A stretch of 64,000 bases of DNA. Origin: Stictocephala bisonia (Eukaryota; Arthropoda; Insecta; Hemiptera; Membracidae). The notes beneath the pieces are model-generated. The model was not told the DNA's origin. It saw only the letters and a list, made by a program, of their open reading frames with translations, and did no database searches. A program made the translations under genes and the position numbers. The DNA is taken from assembly GCA_035578905.1 (NCBI GenBank), contig JAQJVL010000001.1:3340001-3404000 (forward strand), read 5' to 3'. This document shows, in pieces, positions 47,426 through 57,758 of the stretch. Each line of letters starts with the position of its first letter. The first letter of the stretch is position 1.

Positions 47426-47525
47426 CGACAGTGGAGCGCCTCAAGGCCAGGCGCTCCACTGTCGCAGTTGTGCTATTTCTTGGCTGACAGTTTTATTAGT
47501 TTTTGCCAGGCGCTCCACTGTCGCT
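47426..47525. repeat. perfect 16-bp hairpin plus a third copy of the arm
   Basis: CGACAGTGGAGCGCCT (47426-47441) and AGGCGCTCCACTGTCG (47449-47464) form a perfect stem with a 7-nt loop. AGGCGCTCCACTGTCG recurs at about 47508-47523. The arms resemble those of the 43.4 and 45.2 kb hairpins (GCGACACAGGAGCGCCTC), so all belong to one module family. Confidence 0.85.
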
Positions 47526-47820
47526 CGCCCGGTGGAAACATAGCTGGTCTAGGGGTTTCTCCTGCTGTACCGCTCACATAGTAGACGGGTTTTTGCTACT
47601 TAGAAAATAGTTTGTACTTCCCCCTGGTTTTACCCGCCCTGGTACCGTTAAGTTGGACTTTGCGCAGCGCGACCTGTTTTTCATTATTTTAATTAAAGTA
47701 TGCATTGCTAAATTAATTATTTAAGGCTGGAGTATGCATTGATGAAGGAGTGCGTCACATTGAACAGCATTTATAATACATTTATACAACTGTTGTTTGA
47801 GTTATTTATTAGCATTGGAT

Positions 47821-47927
47821 AGTTCATGATATCTAGGTAATATTTAGAGATTCTAATGCTTTGAGTGTTTAAGAAACAAACACTCAAAGCATAGGACATC
47901 TCCAAATATTACCTACATATCATGAAC
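47821..47927. repeat. long foldback hairpin, ~50-bp arms
   Basis: 47821-47870 pairs with 47878-47927 around AAGAAAC. About six mismatches fall in 50 bp, and the 14 bp next to the loop, including GCTTTGAGTGTTT, pair exactly. The size and arm pairing fit a foldback MITE or a microRNA-precursor-like hairpin. No expression evidence is available. Confidence 0.8.
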
Positions 47928-48174
47928 ATTTATACAACTTGTGTTTCATGTAAAATTAATGTCGTTTGTAACAAAAGGGCTATATTTTTAGGAACCCTAA
48001 ACATAAACAAGCTGCTTCACATAAAAACAGCTGATGTTTAAAATAGCAAAAACAGCTGTTTATAATGATTATGAAGTTATACATTTGTTAGGTAAACTTT
48101 ATACAAATGAAAACCCCTAAACAAGCATACATGAAAAAGTGCTCTGCTCTTTTATTTTCAAACGTATTTTTAAA
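47928..48174. other. no recognised gene
   Basis: AT-rich; AAAACAGCTG occurs twice at 48020-48060. Nothing else. Confidence 0.5.
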
Positions 48175-48540
48175 ATTGAGGTATCTTTGGATTTGTTATT
48201 AATTTTACAAAATTAAAGTAGTGTAATACTTTTTCAATACAAATAATGGTTTTATAGTTATTTAACTTTTAACATTTCTTATGGCTGCTATTTTGATACT
48301 GATGGAAATAATTTTATTACTTTTTTATTTTACACTACCCCTAACAAAATTAGCAAATAAGTCAAGTTTCAAATCATTAGCACAAACAATGTTAAATTAA
48401 ATTAATTAAATAAAAAACACATACAGACAAAGAGAGACTTAAGAAGGCCACATGTTTATAGGAACTTCTTGCTTATTTTTATGTCTACTATCATATTCTA
48501 AGGTTGTGGTAACCTCTCGTGAAACACCCTGTATATTTTT
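48175..48540 (+). repeat. dispersed repeat R3, copy 2
   Basis: Homologous to 34780-35140 and ending in the same GAAACACCCTGTAT terminus. The left boundary is approximate. Confidence 0.75.
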
Positions 48541-49124
48541 ATTGGTAATTTAAGAAAATTACAAAAACATGGAAAAGTATTTAAAAAATCGCGTGGACAA
48601 AACTTTTTGCTATATTACCAATTAAAATTTTACAATTATGCTAAAAGAAATGGCTGAGAATGTCGGTACTGACATCAAAGCCATAGTATTTTCATTAAAT
48701 ATAGAATAGTTGTTATTAATAAATACCAAAACACACTCCACAAAAATCTGTAAGATGTCCTTGGTGGTGTGTATCCTGTTTAGAAGTAGGGGTATTTTGT
48801 CTTACTAATACTAATGTTATCCTTCAGGGATTTCCATATTTTACGCGGAATACTTATATCATTAATAAGGCCGCCAAAGTTGTGAGCTTTAAAGGTTTAT
48901 TCAACATTAATAAAAATTGAAGTTAGTACATAGTAAGTATATACGTGTTAGTAATGGAATTAAGTTGTAAATAAACCTTAACAAAACATAAATGACAGAT
49001 TTTTTCCTTAATTTCGTTTAGACAAAGTTTTGAACAATCTCAGAAAAATTAGTCATCAGAATACATCAAGAAAAAAATTAAAAAGCAAAAAAGGTGCGTT
49101 TTTTCTACTTGTTCAGAATATAAA
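48541..49124. other. no recognised gene
   Basis: AT-rich; nothing identified. Confidence 0.5.
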
Positions 49125-49325
49125 AAAACAAGTAAAATGAAATAAATTTTGAAAAATCAAAATTTTAAAAAAGTTAGTTATTTCACTATCGCATACAAAA
49201 ATTAGTTTTTCAATTTTTCGGTAAAAAATTAGTTTTCCGCGGCTTAAATAAACCTCCTCAAGAATTATAAACTCATAATTTACCACTTTTTCAACAAGAA
49301 ATCGCATTTTCAGAGGCGTCTAGAA
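49125..49325. repeat. dispersed repeat R1, copy 2
   Basis: Matches 8850-9062: TTTCACTATCGCATA, AGTTTTTCAATTTTTCGGTA, AGTTTTCCGCGGCT, ACCACTTTTTCAA and AAGAAATCGCATTTTCAGAG. Confidence 0.7.
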
Positions 49326-49974
49326 AACACATAATTATCCATATAGTCTAGGGAAGGAATGAAACTAGAATTATGATCTTTTTCTATTGTAGAAGTTTTC
49401 ATTCTCTTTCAAGTATTTAATAGTCTAATTTTTTCCAGATAGTTTTAATTTTTAACTCATGTTAACAGGGAACTATTATTTCTGAGCCTGCGTCACAAGA
49501 AGTGATGGAAGCCAGCGAATAGCGGGGCTCTCCATGGCGATGTTGCAGCAAGCGGGTTGGCCTCTAGAAAATCAATAGACAAGGCTCCTCCCTCAACTGG
49601 TTATTCATCTATTTTGTTTCGTCTATGTCGACTCTCGCCATACACGATTTTGTTAGATATTACGTGATATTGTAATATACTTCGTGCGTGTTATTTAAAT
49701 GGGTCATTATTGGGATCTTGTGAACCAGAAAATAAAATTGAAGGTAATTATGCAGTTTCCACTCACTTTGAGTAAATAGACAAATTAGGAGTAAATAGAC
49801 AAATTAGGTTATTAAGTAAAAAGTGCATTTCTCCGGCCGAGAGAAATAATTGTTAAAAAAAAAAAAAAAAAAACAATGATATATTCATGTTCAGCATAAA
49901 AAGACATGTAAACTGAAGAAAAATGTTTTTAAAATAACGATCTTAAAGAATTTGGGGTGTTTCATATCTAAATA

Positions 49975-50300
49975 CTAGTTTTTTTTTTTTTTTTTTAATT
50001 TTTAGGTAAAAACGAAATTTCACTAGATGAAATCAACCTTCGCAAAATATAAAAACTCATAGCTTATGTCACTTTTCAACAAGATATCGTATTTTCAGAA
50101 ACATCTAGAAGTTAGTTACTAAATTGGCTATATTTTCCACGAGAAGCCTACTTTTTATTATGTGAAAATTACCAAATAAGCTAATCAAAAATCGAATGTC
50201 ACAACTTTAAATTGTTTTTTAATCATCTTGTCTTTTAGTTTGACGTGTTTTTTTTTACGTTGAACAAGAATTTGAAAACTATTTTTTAAGATATGACAAC
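49975..50300. repeat. dispersed repeat R1, copy 3 (diverged)
   Basis: CACTTTTCAACAAGATATCG + TATTTTCAGAAACATCTAGA parallels copies 1 and 2. The GTTGAACAAGAATTTGAAAA block at about 50258-50277 matches copy 1. The interval 49326-49974 holds an A run (49855-49874) and a doubled GAGTAAATAGACAAATTAG (about 49771-49809) but no gene. Confidence 0.55.
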
Positions 50301-50394
50301 TATACAAATATTTTCGGGGTAAAACCGATAGAGACCATTACGCGATCATTATAAACAGTAGACATAGAGATCAAGTAAGATAATATTCCCTTTG

Positions 50395-50510
50395 CTGGCG
50401 TGGTGGCTCAATGGTTAAAGTTTCGGACAGTTCATCACTCGTTGAACAAAGTTCACGCACGGGTTTGTAGGCCCGTGTGAACTAGCGGGTGAAGTTGAAT
50501 AAAGAAAATG
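50395..50510 (+). mobile_element. tRNA-derived SINE, copy 2 (B box deleted)
   Basis: A-box-like TGGCTCAATGG (50404-50414) is followed by TTTCGGACAG and then directly by the SINE body TTCATCACTCGTTGAACAAA, GTTCACGCACGGGTTTGTAG and GGTGAAGTTGAATAAA. Compared with 25701-25860 the B-box region is missing, so this copy should be pol III-silent. Confidence 0.72.
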
Positions 50511-50652
50511 TGTACTTCCCTCTAACAATAACTTCAAAATAGACATTTTCAAGTCCCAATGGTAAGAAAAACACATTTTAGGCAGTCATTTCAATATAGT
50601 GGACCAACATTTGTTAACCAAAAAGCAAAGAAACTATTCCTCTAAAAAAATT

Positions 50653-51762
50653 GTACATAGAGTCAAATCATGTTTAGGGCCTACTTCTATTTGAAAATAT
50701 TAATTTCCTTCCACATGTATTAATTTAGATTAATAGGTAACGTAGAGTCAAATCATGTTTAGGGCCTACTTCTATTTGAAGATATTAATTTCCTTCCCCA
50801 TGTATTAATTTAGATTAATAGGTAACGTAGAGTCAAATCATGTTTAGGGCCTATTTCTATTTGAAGATATTAATTTCCTTCCCCATGTATTAATTTAGAT
50901 TAATAGGTTACGTAGAGTCAAATCATGTTTAGGGCCTACTTCTATTTGAAGATATTAATTTCCTTCCCCATGTATTAATTTAGATTAATAAGTAACGTAG
51001 AGTCAAATCATGTTTAGGGCCTACTTCTATTTGAAAATATTAATTTCCTTCCACATGTATTAATTTAGATTAATAGGTAACGTAGAGTCAAATCATGTTT
51101 AGGGCCTACTTCTATTTGAAGATATTAATTTCCTTCCACATGTATTAATTTAGATTAATAGGTTACATAGAGTCAAATCATGTTTAGGGCCTACTTCTAT
51201 TTGAAGGTATTAATTTCCTTCCACATGTATTAATTTAGATTAATAGGTTACGTAGAGTCAAATCATGTTTAGGGCCTACTTCTTTTTGAAGATATTAATT
51301 TCCTTCCCCATGTATTAATTTAGATTAATAGGTTACGTAGAGTCAAATCATGTTTAGGGCCTACTTCTATTTGAAGATATTAATTTCCTTCCCCATGTAT
51401 TAATTTAGATTAATAGGTAACGTAGAGTCAAATCATGTGTAGGGCCTACTTCTATTTGAAGATATTAATTTCCTTCCCCATGTATTAATTTAGATTAATA
51501 GGTAACGTAGAGTCAAATCATGTTTAGGGCCTATTTCTATTTGAAGATATTAATTTCCTTCCCCATGTATTAATTTAGATTAATAGGTAACGTAGAGTCA
51601 AATCATGTTTAGGGCCTACTTCTATTTGAAGATATTAATTTCCTTCCCCATGTATTAATTTAGATTAATAAGTAACGTAGAGTCAAATCATGTGTAGGGC
51701 CTACTTCTATTTGAAGATAGTAGTTTACTTTCACATGTATTAATTTAGATTAGTGGTTAAGA
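50653..51762 (+). repeat. 85-bp satellite array, 13 units
   Basis: AGTCAAATCATGTTTAGGGC starts a unit at 50661 and then exactly every 85 bases to 51681. Units differ at few positions (for example AAGATATT/AAAATATT, CCCCATG/CCACATG, GGTAAC/GGTTAC). No coding potential. Confidence 0.97.
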
Positions 51763-52739
51763 TTTAGTATTGTATGTGTATCGATAAATCATTTAGTTAC
51801 TATAAACAATAAACTATTGTTTATTGACATTTATCACTGCAGGTGCGGCTTGTCGTGTTTGTAAAGGAATTAGCTGAACTTTTCAGTATACAGTAATATG
51901 AAACACTGTCACGAACATTATTACTGTGGCAGTGATAAAACTGAAAGTATAATCTTCTTTTTGTTGTATGTTTTATGGAAGGAATACAGTTCATTATGAT
52001 TATTTCATAAGAGAAGTCCCCAAACTGTGGGTAAAGCAATATAATGATCGAGCAGATAATCCGAGAATACTAGAAAGACGGGCATATTGCAGTAAACAGT
52101 TGCAATATCGAATGGAAAATTAGGACAATGAATGCAAATCTCTATAACAAGTGCAAAGCCTTATGTTACAAATTCAGACTAACAGAGCTAGTTCCATTAG
52201 TGCACGGACGGTAGAATGTGCGGAATGACTTTTCATTCGGTCAGCGTGTGAATCATATCCCTAACCATTTTCGAAAATATCTATCTTTGTGGCCCCATCT
52301 GCTGACTCGGTCCAAGTGTAAAGTAATTGTGCAAAAATGCATTTTTTACGTTGGTTGGTGGGCAATTTTTATCGTGATGAAGGGTTTATAAAAATGAGAT
52401 GAAAGACGCGGCTTTGAATACATTATTCACTGTAACTTATATGGCTTTCACAGGCCAGCTACCAAACTTGTAAAAGACTAAAAATTGGACTAAATAAACC
52501 ATGTCTAAATAAAATAAAATCTGGCCGGTAGCCGACATCCCGGTCATCGGAACCCGGGCCGGGATGGCGACAACACACACATCCCGGCAACGGACACCCC
52601 CCCCCCCCCCACAAAACACGGATGCAAGCTACTGGTAGCCGGGACTAGGCCAAAAACATAATGGTAAAACAAATTTACATGTTTTCTTCGGTAAGCGTTC
52701 AGACGATCCCGGTAACCGGCATCAGTCAGTCTGCAGCTA
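51763..52739. other. no recognised gene
   Basis: GC-richer, CCGG-rich sequence with a C run at about 52598-52610 precedes the transposon end. Short frames have no motifs. Confidence 0.45.
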
Positions 52740-55700
52740 CTCTCCATCCGGGCTTTAAAATGAGCGGCCGCGGGGCGACTACCCGTCCTGACGACATTCG
52801 GTGATCCGGATTGTGGCTGTCGCCGCGACTCGACTGCTGTCTTCAGGCTCTGCAGGACTCAAGTGCAGAGCTTAGGCTATACTCGTTCCACCTTTCTAAT
52901 AAATGCCCTACATTGTATTACTTTTAGTTTTATTTAATTTTTTCCTACTTCGCCGTAATTTTGGGGGATTTTTAAGAAAAACTAACATTTACATTTTTGA
53001 AGGTAGGATGTTAGTTAAAAAAAATAATGAAAACAATGCAATAAGTTGTAACATCATTATAGTCTATATTAAAATAGTATTTTCGAATAGTATAATGATT
53101 ACAAAACCTTCGCATTAGTAATTAATGCTAACATACGGGAAGATGGGGTCCTCATATGGGGAAAAACTACTATAAGTGTACGTAATTGTTAATGCCCTTT
53201 TCCCTTGAAGCTGGTGAAAGTCCTGCAATTCTCACGGTGACAGAAATAACCCAATGCTGTGGCGTTTCATGGAAACGGAAAATGAATATATTCCTCTTCT
53301 GTCCCACTTGATAATTCATTCAGTTCAGTGACTGTCGGTTCTCGGCTGGATTAGGGTGTTTCTCAATACAGTTGTGAATAGTTTAGGTTGTTTTAGTTTA
53401 AAGTCTGAGTGAGCTTTTTTGTTAAAAATGAATTCACGTGGGAAGGGCAAACCCATAAAAAGCGGAGATAGATATACAGTGTTGAACGTTTTTCAGTACT
53501 TTAAAACGTGTTACCCTAATGCAAGTATTAGTTTTATAGTTGAAAAAACAAGTGAGGCTACAGGGACAAGCAAACGTTCGATATACAGAATTAGAAATGA
53601 AGAACTAAAAGGACATGTGCGTACCCCAAGAAAGAGTCGTAAAAAGGTGGTTTATAGAAACAGTAGAGCGTTGAAGTACGGTGGTTTCATAATAAGTGCT
53701 ATTAGAAGAATCGTGCACTCGTTCTTTGCAAAAAACTTGCCCCCAACATTAAACGCTGTTTTATCTAAGGCGAATGAAGATCAAAACTTACCTGACTTTA
53801 AACGAACTACTTTATGGGAACTTCTCAAAGATTCAGGATTCTGCTTCGAACGGCGTAATAAGAAGTCCTTACTATTGGAAAGAGAGGATATAATTGTATG
53901 GAGGCACTCTTATTTGAGACAGATTCGAGAGTACAGAAGACAGAAAAAGTATATTACTTACCTCGATGAAACCTGGGTAAATGTCGGACACAAAGCAAAC
54001 AAAGTGTGGGTAGACAAGACTATAACTACTCCAAAAGACGCTTACATGGCGGGATTAACTACTGGATTGAGAGATCCGACCGAACGAGGGCCTCGGTTCG
54101 TCATCACACACGCCGGAGGTGAAAATGGTTTTGTGAAGGAGGCAAAAATGGTATTTCTAGCAAAGAAGGGAAAGGAAAATTACCACGACGAGATGGATGG
54201 TCCAAGATTTGAAAAATGGTTCGAAGACCAGCTTCTACCAAACTTTCCATCAAACTCAGTCATTATAATGGATAACGCTCCGTACCATTCGGTGAAAGTT
54301 GAAAAGGTGCCTAACACAAAATTTAGAAAAGAAGATATTAAAAATTGGCTTAAGGAGAAAAATATAAACTTCCCTGACGACAGTTTAAAAAAAGAACTAT
54401 TGAATGAAGTACGCAAAGTTAAGCACTTGCACTCGGCATACGTAGTCGATGAGCTCGCAAAAAAACACGGATTTTCAATTTTACGTCTACCTCCATACCA
54501 TTGCGAACTCAATCCTATAGAGCTTGTTTGGAGCCAAGTGAAAAGGCACGTGGCTATGCACAATACTCAGTTTAAAAAAGATTTAATGGTTCAATTGATT
54601 GACAACGCATTCGATGCAGTTACAAACGAACAGTGGAAAAACTATTGTAATCACGTTGAACATATCGAAGACAACATGTGGAAGGCTGATAATCTGCAGG
54701 ACGACATTGAGCCCTTCATTATCCAGCTGGGCGGCTCGTCCGATGAAGAAGAATCCGCCTTGAGTGAGGCTGACACCTGTTCAACAACCAGTGAAATGTC
54801 TGGAGTAAATCAGTTAGAATAAAGGTAAACCTCTTAATCATTCTGCAAGCTTATTTAATTTAATACAAATTGTATAGATAAACAAATCAAAGAACTTCGG
54901 CTTTACTTACATACTCGGTGTAATAAAACAATTGGAAAAATAAGTGGATGTTACCATTCACCTAAGGACAATAGCACAATGATTTTCTTTTTTTGTCATT
55001 GTGTATTTATATTTGGTATTGTAGTATAAATAATATACAACTGTTCATTCAGTGGAATTATTGCGCTTATCTCAGTTGTTAATACCATTTTAGCCTTAGT
55101 GATTTTATCGATTTTAACGACACAATTTAATTTCGCATCATTCTAATGCACTTTATTGCATACAGTTATAAATAAAAAAGAACATATTACGTTTTAATTT
55201 ATTTAGTACCTAAATAAAAGCAGAAACACTATGGTGGCACTGCATCACTTGTAAATAAAATTATAGCTCATGACTTCTGTGACTCCTACCGCCTAAACTA
55301 ATCTTCCCAAGTGATAACTTAAATTACAAAAAATAATGTTATCTATATTTGTACAACTTTCTCGCTTGACAAAATTTCTTGACCGAAAAATAGAAAAAAC
55401 CTCGCTTACTATTTTTTTATGTTCTTCTCAATTGCGTTACAATTATGAAAGCCTAGAACAAATGTATAACAAATGTATATACACTTCTTGGTGTCATATT
55501 AGGAAAGGCAGTTTTATAATCTTTAATTTGGTACCATTTTCAAAATTCTATGTTATCATCTACACATTAAAATCGCAAGAGAAAACAAAAAAGTCAATGA
55601 TTTTAGTGGCCCGATTTCCTCGTCGCTGACACCGCTCTATTACAGTGAACCCGTAGAGCGACCGATGTCAGCAGTGTGGCTAGTAGTACGGAAACTCCAT

Positions 55701-55756
55701 TTAAAATACACTAGCATAGCCTTTCCCATACTGCCAACTAAAGCCCGGACGGAGAG
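52740..55756 (+). mobile_element. complete Tc1/mariner-superfamily transposon, DD82E type, 3.0 kb
   Basis: Terminal inverted repeats are CTCTCCATCCGGGCTTTA (52740-52757) and its inverse at 55739-55756 with one mismatch. TA lies on both sides (52738-52739 and 55757-55758), the Tc1/mariner target duplication. The single ORF (53428-54822) sits roughly centrally, with about 0.7 kb and 0.9 kb of flanking sequence. Intact ends and an intact ORF make it a candidate active or recently active copy. Confidence 0.82.
53428..54822 (+). CDS. IS630/Tc1-mariner transposase, DD82E, intact
   Basis: 464 residues from ATG 53428; an upstream TTG-TTA-AAA extension is unlikely to be used. Residues about 17-56 form a helix-turn-helix-like segment (SFIVEKTSEATGTSKRSIYR). 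Residues about 88-140 form a second DNA-binding region (LPPTLNAVLSKAN ... TTLWELLKDSGF). The DDE nuclease has D180 in YITYLDETWV, D282 in IIMDNAPYHS and E365 in LNPIELVWSQVK. I count 82 residues between D282 and E365, far more than the 34 of mariner and Tc1. As I recall, a DD82E group has been described as Sailor, which this fits. The C-terminal ~30 residues are acidic and Ser-rich. It cuts and pastes DNA between TA sites in the nucleus. The reading frame is undamaged, unlike its relative at 29.2-30.5 kb. Confidence 0.9.
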   Translation: MNSRGKGKPIKSGDRYTVLNVFQYFKTCYPNASISFIVEKTSEATGTSKRSIYRIRNEELKGHVRTPRKSRKKVVYRNSRALKYGGFIISAIRRIVHSFFAKNLPPTLNAVLSKANEDQNLPDFKRTTLWELLKDSGFCFERRNKKSLLLEREDIIVWRHSYLRQIREYRRQKKYITYLDETWVNVGHKANKVWVDKTITTPKDAYMAGLTTGLRDPTERGPRFVITHAGGENGFVKEAKMVFLAKKGKENYHDEMDGPRFEKWFEDQLLPNFPSNSVIIMDNAPYHSVKVEKVPNTKFRKEDIKNWLKEKNINFPDDSLKKELLNEVRKVKHLHSAYVVDELAKKHGFSILRLPPYHCELNPIELVWSQVKRHVAMHNTQFKKDLMVQLIDNAFDAVTNEQWKNYCNHVEHIEDNMWKADNLQDDIEPFIIQLGGSSDEEESALSEADTCSTTSEMSGVNQLE

Positions 55757-55929
55757 TAGGCACGTGTTTGTTTAGACAATGTCCGTTTGTGCCGTTTCTC
55801 AAGATTTTCACGGATAAATTTATTCAATGTGTTCGTGGGAAACCTACATTTTGGGAAAAAGCTATGCCTGTGTATTCGGATAAAAACATAAGAGAGAAAA
55901 GTTGTATAGACATAGTACAGTAGATGTAC

Positions 55930-56950
55930 GAAGAGTGGAATGATGTCAATATCGATCTCCCCTCACAGAGCCAAATCCAGGTTTCGTAACCTCTCAACAC
56001 CTGCTTCTCCAGTTAACTGAAGACAAGCTGATTCCCTCTGAAAAGAACGCAATGGCAATCATTAACTATGTGATCCATAGTTTGGACTTCGACTCCACCT
56101 TCACTTGACTGATCATTTGCCATTCCCCATTTATATTTCCTGTGGTTGTATCTTCCCACATCCGTACTAAAACGACTCAACATAGCCCATTTCTTACGGG
56201 GAAGCTCATTCCACCGATGACCTTCATAGGGTCTGATACCAGACACTTATTTCGACCGTGAAACATATTTCAAGTTAACGCCCTGTTGTTTTTGGTGGAA
56301 ATTCGTTTTGGAAGTTAGCCGAATATGTGGTTTTCTAAATTTAAATCACTCTGTACGTTGTGGGATATATCGAAAAATGGGGAGACTCGAAGTAGATAAG
56401 ATCTTTTTAAACTTTCTGAGAAGAGCCTCTTGTGTGTTAATCCGGAGGAGCTATGTTCCACAGCACTGGAAGCCATGGTGGTGGGGTTGCAATGAGGGAG
56501 ACACTGATAGCTCTCATCGCCCTATTTAGTTGTATATCAACCTCTCGTACATGTTAAGCCACATGGGAGCACAATATTCAACAGTGGAACAAACCAGAAC
56601 CAGAGAGCTGATATACGCAGGACTTGTTAGTTGGCTTCCCAAGATAATCCACCAAGTTGCTGCACGATGTTAGTTCTGGTTCTCACTTTAGCTGCTGTTT
56701 TCTGTAGGTGACTATTAAAACAGAGTAATCGATATATTCTGACTCCCAAGTACTGTAGTTGCTCATTGTGTTTCAGCCTAACACAATCGAAAAAGATGTT
56801 CAATTTTTTATTAGCTAGAGTACTACATAAAATCATGTTAAAACGTTCAAATCAAGTTATAACTGCAATGGTTGATACATGTATTCTGCTAAACTTAACC
56901 CTACACCATCACTTGAACATATGTGTGGGAGGATATAATGCGGGATGACT
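55930..56950 (-). pseudogene. fourth LINE fragment, minus strand, RT thumb to zinc-knuckle C-terminus
   Basis: Reading leftwards on the minus strand: LKHNEQLQYLGVRI and KVRTRTNIVQQLGGLSWEAN (thumb, about 56836-56627). Then broken sequence with QLNRAMRAISVSLIATPPPW. Then RWNELPRKKWAMLSRFSTDV, HRKYKWGMAN and VQTMDHIVNDC (C-terminal zinc-knuckle region, 56246-56013). The end is ERLRNLDLAL with stop TGA at 55963-55965. This architecture is typical of non-LTR retrotransposon ORF2. Several stops and shifts; 5'-truncated. It lies about 170 bp beyond the right end of the DD82E transposon. Confidence 0.78.
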
Positions 56951-57698
56951 ATGTCTTATCATCTGCCTGGATACTGTGGAAATTTAGGCGCCTTCAAGTT
57001 GTGAACGCAACTTTTGTACTTGTGTAAGTGTGGAGTGCCTCGTAGAAGACGAAGGGACGGTGTGAGTTCATTTAAGACTATTCGCCTTTCGTTAGCATTC
57101 TAGTTTATAAATAAATTAATCATCATTGGTATATAGATTTCAGTGTTAAAGGTTAATAACTTTTATTTTATAAAAAACAGTACAACTTTTTATATTTAAA
57201 ATACTGTATTTTATTATTTTTTATACCGACGGCAAAACCACCATTATAAAATTATTTTAACAGTTACAAAAGAACCAAGAACACTTGTACTACATAAAAC
57301 TACAAACTAATTCATGAAATAACGTTATAATAAAATCTAACAATCACATGTCGACAAAATACTACAGAAAAAATAGAATATCAGAATTTAACAAAATCAA
57401 TTATTTCAATATAAAAACAAAACCATTACAATGGTGCAGTTACTAAACATTAACAACAATTAACAACAACAACAACAATTAACAGCATTAACAACAAATT
57501 GAAAAGATGCAGATAACAAAAATAGCAATTACTATTAGTCAGAAGCATGTAATAAACAAAAATAGTAATAAAAGTAATAAATAAAAATTAAAGATGACAA
57601 AACGAGCAATTAAAAATAACAAATCAAAATGTGCAGATAACAAGATAGGATTAACAAAATATTTATTACTCTGCAATTACGGAGGGTAAGTATCAAAG

Positions 57699-57758
<60 letters not shown>

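Noticed and set aside
52544..52747. 67-residue minus-strand frame crossing the transposon end
   Set aside because: Runs through a C homopolymer and across the transposon boundary; no motif.
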